This document shows positions 44,119-53,811 of a stretch of DNA of 64,000 nucleotides, piece after piece. Source of the stretch: Marsupella aquatica (lineage: Eukaryota; Marchantiophyta); the NCBI GenBank assembly GCA_973895155.1, contig OZ316893.1, positions 10,354,001 to 10,418,000 on the forward strand, written 5' to 3'. Every line of letters starts with the position of its first letter. Within the stretch, counting starts at the first letter, position 1. Under the pieces are notes generated by a model, which was given only the letters and a program-made list of their open reading frames with translations, ran no database searches and had not been told where the DNA came from. The position numbers and the translations under genes are program-made.

Positions 44119-47100
44119 TTATACCATTGTTTGAAGATACTGATCCAAAGCACGTCTATCTATTGGATCCAACACATAGATACGATCCATAACCCCTTCT
44201 TTCATGGTTAAACTAACACTAGCAATGACCATTTCAATATCCATCCATTTCAAATCAGTGGTATCATATCTGAATTCACTTTTGCTCTTACCAATAGGAC
44301 TATACCAATTTAACAACAGTTCACAAATGTTACCTGATTGCCCTGCAAGTGGAGTTGGCCTATCCATCAAATCAATTGGTGACCGACAATTGCCCCACCT
44401 ACTGCCATACTTCTGTCTCATTTGGACAATCCGACCCAACCAAAAATATTTCTTACCTGCTGAGATTGCCTCCACCACAACCTTATTCTTTCCTCCCTTT
44501 CTTTTTCCAGATCTAGTACTTGGAGCAGGACTATCATCAGACTCAAATGCAATTGCACAATCAGTGCCAACATCAACAAAACATGAGTTAGGATTGACTT
44601 CTTGCACTTTTCTCTTGCCAGTACTATAGTATAGCACTTGTTTCACCCTTGTCAGCCTATCTTTTGACAAATGCGGATTTCCTACCAACTGGCTTACCAG
44701 AGTGGATTTGTAAATCACCTTGCCTTCATAAGTAACAGTAGGCACTACCTTGGTACGATTCTGTACATTAGTTACATCATGGACAACTGATCCAAACACA
44801 TGCCAAACTTCATGACCTAATGTCTCAAGCTCATCTGAGGGGTCTACATCAAACTGTATATCATCTCTGTGTACATCATCTGAATGCATCTCAGGAACAA
44901 CAATGGGATCTGGTTCTGTTAACCATGCATCTATTCTATTCAGATCATCCTCAGGATCTTCCAATTCATGAAAATCTCCAGTTGGGCGAGGACCTATGTC
45001 TGGTGGTTGGTGCTCTACTTGCTCCTCAGAATCATTGCAAACAATTGCTTCCTTCAGAACCACCTCTAGTGGCCAGGTCTCACTTTCCACAACCCAAGGA
45101 CATGTCCACCATCTCTTTCTAGCTGCTGGTAAGGAACTTCGTGGAGACATCTGCAATTGATGCATAAGATCCTTAGCAGCAACAAAACCTTCTTTAAGGG
45201 CTGCAACCACTAATTCATTAGTCTCAATGAGAGAATAGTCAAGTAGATTTGGTGCTTCCTCCCCTTCCCCTATAGGATGAATCTTCCCCCATACATGATC
45301 TTGTTTCTTATGTGAACGACCTATCTTCAAGCCTTCTGGTCCATATTCTAGGGCAGCAAGCCGGTTCAGTCCAACAGCACTATCCAACAGAGAGCCAAAA
45401 TCATAATTCCGCTCATGGCCACTCATGCCTCCTACCTTGCTGAAGAAAATCTCACAACAATCTGAACCTAGCAAGTGGAAGGGAACACCTAGATGTGGGA
45501 ACTTATCTCGAAAGGCACAAATTAACAGCACAATGAAATGACATGACATGTTAACATCATGAAAAGCCTGAATAGACATCATGTCTTTCTCAGTGTGTGC
45601 TGCAAAGTTCCCACCCACTGAATGGTCACCAAACCTCAACCACAATCTCCACAAACGTAGAAAGAATGAAACCTTGGATGCTAACACAATACGGGACCTC
45701 AAATCATGAACTGGAGAAAAGAAAATATCTAAGTAATCTGCACAAATCTCCAAGTACAACTGAGTTCCTAAACTTCGTTCATGTTGTACATCTCTCCTCT
45801 CATACATATCTTTCAGACATTGCTGCACTCTTCTTGCTGCTATTCGTTGTGGACCTGCCCAATTCTGCCGGTCAGTCCTATTCACATCATCCCAAGCCAT
45901 GCCATGTTCATGAATTGGATAATGATTGTAGACATTAGCTACATAAGATAAAGATGCATGTTGATCTCCTAGCACCAGTAAAGAAGACACTCTGTCTAAG
46001 GGGTTTATCATCTTTTTCCCATTATGAGGTTGGTCTTGGTCACCAAAGCCATACAAATCTCCATTTGGTAGAATTGAAACAGAGTATGTCCACCCTTCCC
46101 ACCCAACTCCATACCTTGGGTATGATCCATTCTGCCCTCTGTAATCTTCCAGCATCAGCTTTCGGCGACGTGCATCACCATCACTAGCATGTCCAAGCAA
46201 AGGGCCTACCATAGCTCTACAATATTCATCCCAAAAAGCCTTTAACTGGACCCAATGCTCTCGTACCCAAGAAGCTGTGAACTTATTACAAGTTGGAAGT
46301 GCACACACAGCCAATTTAGGTAAGGACTCATGCAGAGGATTCACAATCACAACTCGGGCATACATGCACTTGGGGCATTGTTCAAATGTACTTACAATTT
46401 TATCATACCCCTCATCACCTTCACCAACTAGAATTTCCAAACCATAGGAGCATACATGCTGCTCTGAAGGTCCACAGAAACCAATGAGAGTATCATACTT
46501 TGCCTCCCACCTGAAACACAGACATGCAATTTTTCAATATCACAGCAATTCCAGCCAAGTGCTACTTGTAAAGTCATTAAAAAAACAATTGGAAAAATGT
46601 CCAGTTCCAATTACCTAGGGCGTTCTTTGATCCTTGTTTCATCCTCAGCAAAGATAACAGGCACATCCCCCTCAATGCCCAATGAGTGCTTTGCAGCAGA
46701 CAACACTCTAGCAATCTCCTGAAAGGTTTCCTTCCGTAACCCGGTTCGAAAAGGTGTGAGTTTTGCTCTATCACGTTTTAGGGTCACAAGGCTAGGGGCT
46801 ATCAAGTTTCGTGCAAAACAATGAGCAACTTGACGGCCCCCAAATTGGAACATAGCCTGAGCAATAGCTCGAGTCCTATTACTGTAACGATTACCTTTTG
46901 GCTTCCTGCCTAAATTGCGAGCTACATCCTTCAAGAAATCCCACAAACCCTCCTTACCACCAAATGCACCATTCCTGTGTCCATTCAAAATACTCCTAAG
47001 AAACAATCTCAAATCCTTCCTGTCTGCTGCAACTCCTAACAACTCCTCTAGTTTTCGTTTCCTGGTGCTCAAGGCACATACTTTCTGAGCCTGCAAAGCT

Positions 47101-48695
47101 AACAACCAACGCTCTTTTTGTCGCACAGAGTTCAGGTTGTGCACTTGATCTCTTAACTCTGTGTTGGTCAAATAATCCAAACGTATACCACCAGCAGTGG
47201 TTCGGCTCCCTCTGTGGACTACTGCTTCCGCTTCCCTGTGCACCCGTCCACGAAAATCATCTTCTAGTGTTATAGAATCACATTCACTACAAGTTAGATT
47301 TTCAAATCCTCCTCCATTCTGTGATAACCTCAAGCAATCCTTGTGTCTAAAACAGCCTGCTATACTCACAACACTCTCTCTACTTGGATGGAAAACATCC
47401 AAGCAACAACTTGGCTCACAATGCCATGTAATTCCCCCAGACTGATCATCTAAAATGCCAGAAATATCATAAGATATACCCTTCCATAACAGTCGAGGCA
47501 CACCTCTCTCTACCCATAATCCCCAGCAAAGCAAACTCAGACCAAGATCAACAGATTCACACACACCTGAACCTGAACCTGAACTGCTGCCTGTCCGGGA
47601 CCCATCATCTTTAAAGAACTTCAAAATCCCGCTCTGACCAGGATGTAGGTCCCTAGAATCAGTCCTCTTTGGCCTGCCCCTCTTCCCAGACCTCAAGGCA
47701 AGCATTTTTGTGTCATGCCTAGTCTCCAATGCATCCAAGTGATCTCGACTCACTAAGTGTGTCCTCAAATTGGGCTCCAAGGTAAGCTTCTTGGGGCACA
47801 AGGCAGTGTGAAGCATTCCACAGACAGTACAGCTAACCTTAAACAGGAAAGACCTGTTTACATACTCAGGAGTACTGGGATCAGGAACAATAGAGAATAG
47901 TTTGTCATCATCCCCAAGCTCAGCATTCAATCGCTGAACTATCTCAACACCTACTTTGATGGCGTCTGCATGATCATATTCTGGCTTCTCAGAGATGTCT
48001 GCTACCTGAACCAAAGTAGAAGGAATGCCCCTTCTCCGACAATAGTTATCCTTATGCTTATTGAAGACCAAGTGTTTGGTCTTAAAATTACTAAAGCAAT
48101 TGGAGATGGATTTAGGGTTTTGAGAGTTGTCTGCATTGCCATAAGTTTCCCTACATTCAAGACACTCCAGATGCCCTCGAACATCTGTCCCCTCATCCCA
48201 GGTACGAATTCTCCAATTGTGATCACCATAACCCTTCTTATGTACCCATTTCTCTAACCTCATCCACTCATCTTTCCATAGCTTTGATGGGACATCTCCC
48301 ATCAATTGTGACTCAAAAGAAGCCCTTACAGGGGAGGGTGCTAGTGCTGTTGGCCTCAGTTGTGGTGTCTCAGTATTTGGACCCAATGATGCAGGAGTGC
48401 AAGGATGACAGGGTACTGGTGGGATCCTCCCACCATCTCCAAGTTCTTGTTGTACAACAATAACTCTTCCATCCAGCTCAGACAGATCAATTAATTTCTC
48501 ATGTACAAGTTTCACTCGACCAGGAAGTCTCTCATCCCAAAAATCGAAGTCAAAGTCTAGAGTAGAGGCAATACGAGCCCTAAAATCATGTAGGGTGTGT
48601 CCTTCTTTGAATGACAAAACACAGATTGGTAAATCAGCCTTGTCATCCCCAACTTTGCGTATTAATTTAACAGAGTTGGGTTTAGGGGCTGCCAT
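44119..48695 (-). CDS. Large DDE-type transposase, apparently intact (1490 aa), family not assigned
   Basis: Two exons, 48695-46615 and 46510-44119, joined in phase (R|W) across a 104-base intron. There is a ubiquitin/PB1-like N-terminus (residues ~8-85). Then come two Cys-containing blocks, CLECRETYGN...SISNCFSNFKTKHL and VSCTVCGMLHTALCP...NLRTHLVSRDHLDALE, which look like BED-type DNA-binding fingers, and an AT-hook-like GKRGRPKR. Next is a Cys-rich segment (CEPSCCLDVF, LTCSECDSITLEDDF). The nuclease-like core has RYSNRTRAIAQAMFQF, IFAEDETRIKERPRW, GPLLGHASDGDARRRK and DCCEIFFSKVGGMSG. The order and spacing of the Asp, Asp and Glu motifs recall the RNase H-fold of P-element/THAP9-like transposases; this is inference. 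The C-terminal ~180 residues (KKYFWLGRIVQMRQKYG...) may be an extra domain. No stop or frameshift was found, unlike the CACTA genes around it. Confidence 0.75.
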
Positions 48696-48867
48696 TGCAA
48701 TACAAATCTAGAACATGCATAGCACCATTGCTTTTGGAGTCGATAACAGAAAGACCTGCACAAATACATTTGAAATACACACAAGGGAAACACATTAGGA
48801 TCTTCAAGAGATGCAATGACAACATACACATTCTCATGTCAGTAATGTACATAATGTCAGCATACAT

Positions 48868-49194
48868 TTAACAATAGAAGTGCTAATAGGCCAAAACACT
48901 TTATAATGCAATCCATCATACATGCAAATGTATTCAGTGAAAATCATGATATACCGTTAAAGTTGGATAAAATATCTTTAGAAAAAATATCCTTTTTGCC
49001 TGGTTTTCTAACAATTCCCGAGGTTTAGTGGTTTTGCTCATCAAAATGCAGCACTATTAGTGATCGTAATTATGACAAAATGTCAACACTAATAAAATTG
49101 GGTACTACCACCCATGATGCAGCTTAAGTATATGCCTTGCTCATACCCCACTAAGACGTTGAAACCTAAGTAATAGGTTTATTCATTATTCAGA
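48868..49194. other. Spacer between transposase and PHD ORF
   Basis: AT-rich, no open frame; expected to contain the transposase promoter and the end of the PHD transcript. Confidence 0.4.
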
Positions 49195-49854
49195 TCACTG
49201 GAGCCATGAAATGTGGTCCCTGATTGGAGTCTTCAGGTGTGGATCAATAGGATGACGGGGGCAATAAAACATCTGTCGCTGTTGTCCATGTGCTTCATGT
49301 TCCCAGATGTCCCTATCATGAGCAAACCCTTTGCTTTTGATCATCTGGAGACAATCTGTATGCCAGGCATTTGGACATCGTAAACATTGTACCATGTTCT
49401 TGACCATCTGACCCTCAAGACTCTGATAACATGTCACACATGTATGCAGTGGGCAGGACTTTGCAGCAGCTACCAAACACCCAAAGCAATAAAATCGTAC
49501 ACAAAAATGATCAGAGCATTTTCGCACAATTGTAGGTGACGGTCCCACAGTGCGGCACCCATAACACATGGCCTGGTCCTGGTTACAATTTGGGCAAAAC
49601 CATGGCTTCCCTCCATGATGGAGGGGAAGGACTACACAGGGGCAAGAGTCATTAGGGGCTTCATCTCCAACCACATAATGAAATTGCCTGTGACATGGCC
49701 CATCACAAATTACCAACTTCCCACCATGCTCACAAATTGCACAAACATGAGGGCTGGTTTGTAGAATCTCTTGCTCAGAGAACAAGGGAATACACAATAC
49801 CTCTTCTAAAGAGGACTGTGTTGCTTTCTTTATGTTTGAAGTCCTTGTCGGCAT
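49195..49854 (-). CDS. PHD-finger protein, EDM2-like tandem PHD arrangement
   Basis: 219 codons from the ATG at 49854 (MPTRTSNIKK); the frame is open upstream to 49944, so an earlier exon may be spliced in. The first finger is HVCAICEHGGKLVICDGPCH, then RQFHYVV...C and WFCPNCNQDQAMCYGC. The second continues CSDHFCVRFYCFGCL, CPLHTCVTCYQ, VQCLRCPNAWHTDCL and MFYCPRH. The Cys4-His-Cys3 spacing, and the way finger 2 runs on from finger 1 through CYGC, resembles the tandem PHD/ePHD module of plant EDM2-type chromatin proteins. PHD modules read histone tails, so a transposon copy could direct integration or counter silencing; this is inference. It lies 0.5 kb upstream of the transposase on the same strand. 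Confidence 0.72.
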   Translation of the reverse strand: MPTRTSNIKKATQSSLEEVLCIPLFSEQEILQTSPHVCAICEHGGKLVICDGPCHRQFHYVVGDEAPNDSCPCVVLPLHHGGKPWFCPNCNQDQAMCYGCRTVGPSPTIVRKCSDHFCVRFYCFGCLVAAAKSCPLHTCVTCYQSLEGQMVKNMVQCLRCPNAWHTDCLQMIKSKGFAHDRDIWEHEAHGQQRQMFYCPRHPIDPHLKTPIRDHISWLQ

Positions 49855-50196
49855 GGTTACAACTGAAATCATCACAAAGCACATCACATATGAGAGGGAC
49901 ATGTATGATACTGGGCAATCCATAGAACTTGGAGAAATCCACATTTGAAGTAGTTACAAACCTGCTCCAATGATCTGCAAACCTCCCTCCCAGATGAAGT
50001 CAACTACACAGTGCAGCCTGGACACCCACCAACCAAGACATACATAAATACAATGCCAGCTTGCGAAACTTTGCCACATAATGGGAATGAAAATTATTCT
50101 CATATATCATGGATGGTACAATTGCAGCCTTGCAAACAAAGGCCTAGTCATCCCGGACCTCAAGTCATGAACAACGCATCCATGTACTATCAGGGA

Positions 50197-50595
50197 CTAC
50201 AATGTCAAGCATCCATGGGCTGTAACCTTAGCTTGACCTGGAATACTATCTGGGGCTACAATATCAAGCTCAGTTATATGTGGAATACTATCTAGGACTA
50301 CAATGTCAAGCGTGTCCGGGATGACAATCTTGCGTAAAAGACACTCATTTTGAGGCCAAATGGTTGGCCTTATACAAGAGCACCTCCAGCGACGTGTGAC
50401 AACTTTGCCATGCTTTCCCATGTATGTCCTAGTAACAAGTCTTCCACGCATTTTCAAGCAGAAGCAATGGAACCATTCAAAATTGCCATCACCAACCCTG
50501 CACTTCACACAAGATTCGCACCAGCAGCATTCATCTGGATGCTGCAAAAGGAGCTTCTCATAATTCGCTTCTAATGTAATGCCCAATTTAGCCAT
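50197..50595 (-). CDS. Cys-rich transposon ORF, unrecognised
   Basis: 132 codons from ATG (MAKLGITLEANYEKLLLQ). Cys-rich segments DECCWCESCVKCRVGDG, WFHCFCLKMRGR and RWRCSCIRP suggest a metal-binding fold. The last ~35 codons come from a short tandem repeat (LDIVVLDSIP / LDIVAPDSIP), and a third related unit lies beyond the stop near 50180-50205. It may be the 5' exon of the PHD gene downstream; a donor before the repeats would then be needed and was not settled. Confidence 0.4.
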   Translation of the reverse strand: MAKLGITLEANYEKLLLQHPDECCWCESCVKCRVGDGNFEWFHCFCLKMRGRLVTRTYMGKHGKVVTRRWRCSCIRPTIWPQNECLLRKIVIPDTLDIVVLDSIPHITELDIVAPDSIPGQAKVTAHGCLTL

Positions 50596-51689
50596 GGCAC
50601 TATTTTTTTTACTCGGTGAATGGCCAGGCGATCAGACGTGCAATGACAGGCAACTTACAATTCACTAGGTACAGTATGTGCTCTAGCAAACTGCTTCACC
50701 GCAAGTGCTGGTGCTCACAGCTGCAAGCACTGATTTCTTTTGCAACCTGTGAACAAAATTAAAACCACCAGTTCAATAAGTTTCAAATGCTGCAAGCGCT
50801 GAAGACAACCAATTGGCCATGATGCATGTTACGACAGCAATAAACAAATAATTGGGCTCAACAGACCTGAATAGCTAACCTGAATAGCTAACCTGAATAG
50901 GATCATGGACCTCTCATAGCTATGGTGTCCTTCCTACATTACACATTGGTCTAATTTATGCAGTGTTTCACTATGATTGTGTTCCATAGAAGAGCATCCA
51001 ATCTGGCTGACCATTGGAGGAAGCTTGGGCTGGGTCATAGCTACAGCAATTACTCCTCTGCAAATGCTATTTGTTGGTAACACATGTTTACTCATCAGTA
51101 GACGAATGAAGCATCTGAGGTTTTTGAAACTTGTGCTCTGATGAGGGAGTGAGTGACGTGGGAGCCATGATAATCATAGATTCAGTGCAAAAGCAAAATC
51201 CATGCTCAAAGGCAAACGTGGCAAAATTGGGTATATGTTCTTCACTGCCAAAGCTTCTGTTTGCGCAGCAAAATCCACGAAAGGAATGAAGGAACAAGGG
51301 GGAACTCCAGACTCAAGAGCCTCAATTGCTGCATTGTGGAAACACGTTGCGTGGGAGAAGTCGTTGGCTTGTAGAAGAAGTAAAAGTGTGCTGGTGAAGG
51401 ATTTTGTGGTCGGGGTGCATCATAAGGTTGACACAGAGAAGAGAGAGGTGTGGAGAGGCGAGGAGAGGAGCAGAAAAGTAGGAAAGGCCGTGTAAGGCAG
51501 TCGATAAAAAGCGAGTTAGGTTTGGAGTGTCCTCTCGACAGCAAAGGATTTCGTGTGTGCTGAATTTGTTGCTGGTCCAAATTCCAGGAGCCAGTCAGTA
51601 ACGGAATAGTGGAATTTTGGGAATAGCAGATGACCTAGGAAGTCAAAAATGGATCTCAGTAGTGGCTCCAAACCATAGCTGCAAGGGCA
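50596..51689. other. Spacer right of the PHD/DDE transposon
   Basis: No supported gene. AATAGCTAACCTG recurs at ~50869-50900. A plus-strand frame at 51202-51495 has no family resemblance. Confidence 0.4.
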
Positions 51690-51788
51690 TGGCGAGCTCT
51701 AGAGGACAAAAAACTGAAAGAGCTTATTGCCATTCACGGAGCTCAAAACTGGAATTTTACTTCTGATAAGCTAAACGGGCAGATCAGG
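51690..51788 (+). pseudogene. R2R3-MYB repeat fragment
   Basis: The plus strand reads WRALEDKKLKELIAIHGAQN followed by WNFTSDKLNGQIR. This is the core of a MYB R2 repeat: the first two Trp, the E-D-KL-ELI helix, and G-QNWN as in the MYB52/56-type plant factors. The preceding CKG-H is one or two bases out of frame, and the third helix (RSGKSCRLRW) is missing, so only about two thirds of one repeat is present. It ends 40 bases before the dioxygenase fragment. Confidence 0.65.
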
Positions 51789-51827
51789 TACCACATCGTC
51801 TATGACCGCTACTAGATAAGGTGTGCC

Positions 51828-52403
51828 ATGCGTGGCCTGTCTAGACCAACATTGGTGCATGACTTGGCAATTACCCGTGACTATGTCGTCTTCATGGACT
51901 GTCTGCTGCGTCTCGATCCAAAGCGGATGGTCATGAAGGATCAATTTGCAATCGCTCACAGCACAAGCACACCTTTCCGTTTAGGTCTACTGCCAAAATA
52001 TGCCAAGGATGAAACGGAGATGTGCTGGTCCAACTTTCCTTCAGCCATCAATTTCCACGTCGCAAACGGATGGCAGGAAGGAGATGAAATCGTTTTAGTT
52101 ACGTGGCGAATGCCAACAACGGATCTACTTCGGATCACTGACGTTTGCCCGTGATTGCACGAGTATCGGATCAACTGGAAGACTGGAGAGACTACGGACA
52201 GAAGGCTGGGGGAGTTCGATACTGAATATCCCGTGATTAACAAGAATTATATTGGCAAGAAGACCCGATACATCTACACAGCTACTCGTTCAGCTGGAGT
52301 TGACAGCCAATCTAGCAGATATGGAATCATTAAATTTGATTTGAGTAACGGACCTGAGTTGGGTAAAGAAACACTGCAGGTCGGAGGGAATGTGGGAGGT
52401 GTC
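51828..52403 (+). pseudogene. Carotenoid cleavage dioxygenase fragment (one TGA)
   Basis: The frame reads RPTLVHDLAITRDYVVFMD, RLGLLPKYAKDETEMCW, INFHVANGWQEGDEIVLV, a TGA at 52152-52154, then LHEYRINWKTGETTDRRL, EYPVINKNYIGKKTRYIY, YGIIKFDLSNGPELGKE and VGGNVGGVF. These are the middle and later blades of the CCD/NCED beta-propeller; the His in HDLAIT is one of the family's iron ligands. The beginning, about the first half of the protein, and the end, including the last His, are missing. CCDs cleave carotenoids to apocarotenoids; this copy cannot. Confidence 0.85.
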
Positions 52404-52499
52404 TTCTGGCATGGGCTTCAAACAATAGCAAGCAACCAAGCACGATCGTCAAAGCAGGAAGCGCCCACCTCCCGGTTGAGCAACGTACATAGCAATGCT

Positions 52500-52690
52500 G
52501 GCAGTAGCCTTGGCACTCCTGTTTGAGCAAGCATTGAGAGAGAGCAGCAACGTAGCACTCTCGCTCCCATTTCAGCAAGCTAGCATGCAGCTCCCATTTC
52601 AGCAAGGTAGCAGCTTCCGTTTCAGCAAGCAGCAATGCCACACTCCCGGCACCCACCCCCTGTTTGAGCAACAACACAACAATCACATAA
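52500..52690. repeat. Degenerate tandem repeat, TTTCAGCAAGCAGC type
   Basis: CTCCCATTTCAGCAAGCTAGC, with variants such as GTTTGAGCAA and TTCAGCAAGC, recurs about every 25-30 bases. Confidence 0.6.
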
Positions 52691-52789
52691 ACTTTCCTAT
52701 CATTTCAGCAAGAAGGAACGTAGCACACTCCCTCAACCACAGACAGTAGCGCACCTATACACTCCAACCTTGCAGCGCAGCCAACACTC

Positions 52790-53275
52790 TTGCCCGATCA
52801 TTCACTCCAAGCAGCGCGCGCAGCCGAGAGTGCAACACTCTCACTTGATCCTTCACTCCCGGGTTCACTCCAAGTAGCAGCGCATCCGAGAAGTCTTGCT
52901 CTCCCCTTCACTCTAAGCAGCAGCGCAGTTGAGAACTCTCGCTCTCCCCTTCACTCTAAGCAGCAACGCAGCCGAGAACGACCTTGATCCTTCACTCCAA
53001 GTAGCAGCGCGCAGCCGAGAACACTTGGTTGATCCTTCACGTCAAGCAGCAGCGGCAGTAGCGCAGCCAAGAGTGCAACACTCTCGCTCTCCCCTTCACT
53101 CCAAGGCGCAGCCGATAACTCTTCAAATCCCTTCACTTCAAGCAGCAGCGACAGTAGCGCAGCCAAGAGTGCAACACTCGTTCTCGATCTCCCCTTCACT
53201 CCAAGGCGTAGCTGACAACTCTCGCTCAATCCTTCGCGAGCAGCAGTGCAGCCGTAGCAGCAGCACACTTGTTTA
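52790..53275. repeat. Degenerate tandem repeat, ~60-base units
   Basis: CCCTTCACTCTAAGCAGCAG, with CGCAGCCGAGA and ACTCTCGCTCTCC, recurs eight or more times in a changing order. Translations in all frames are low-complexity, so I treat it as a minisatellite, perhaps grown from the neighbouring gene-fragment junction. Confidence 0.7.
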
Positions 53276-53811
53276 GACCCCCGTTTACACCATTTTCTGC
53301 AAGGTACAAACAAAAGAGTCTCTCGTCCCAAACAACGGGTGGGGCCAAAGGGATAGTGGAGGGAAACCACACGGGAGGAGACTGACAAGGGCCAATTGAG
53401 GGAAATGAGACATGTTAACGGAACAATTCAAACTTAATCCCGGTCAAACCCTAAACATGAGTCCCCCAAAACCAGACCCACTTAAATCATTCTCAAATTC
53501 TTGCCATGTTAAACATGACTTAGGAAAATATATTGGGAATGTTATGTGTGCCATGTGTACCAATGATATAGTGCCACGTGTAATTTACATAGTCCGATTC
53601 AAGGACCCCCTAACTTCCTTGTATGCCTTCCATCTACATAGTCAAAAATATTAATATCCCTATTGTTCTTACAAGTTGTCCAACATATAAAGTCGACCCT
53701 ATTGTTCTTACACAAATCTTCTTAAGTCTTCCGAGAAACCCAATTAACGGACCCTATACTTAGTCGCACGTGATATGAGATTTTCGCGAAGTGAGACCCC
53801 CCTGCAGTAGC

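Larger units (their letters stand above)
44100..50600 (-). mobile_element. DNA transposon carrying the 1490-aa transposase and PHD ORFs (ends not found)
   Basis: Three consecutive minus-strand ORFs (50595-50197, 49854-49195, 48695-44119) without intervening host genes. The limits given are those of the ORFs; I did not find terminal inverted repeats or a target duplication. The outer limits must lie between 43588 and 44119 on the left and between 50595 and 51690 on the right if the flanking CACTA and gene-fragment pieces are foreign. Confidence 0.5.

Noticed and set aside
51202-51495. 97-codon plus-strand frame before the MYB fragment
   Set aside because: Lys/Gly-rich with no recognisable domain, and overlapped by an equally long opposite frame.
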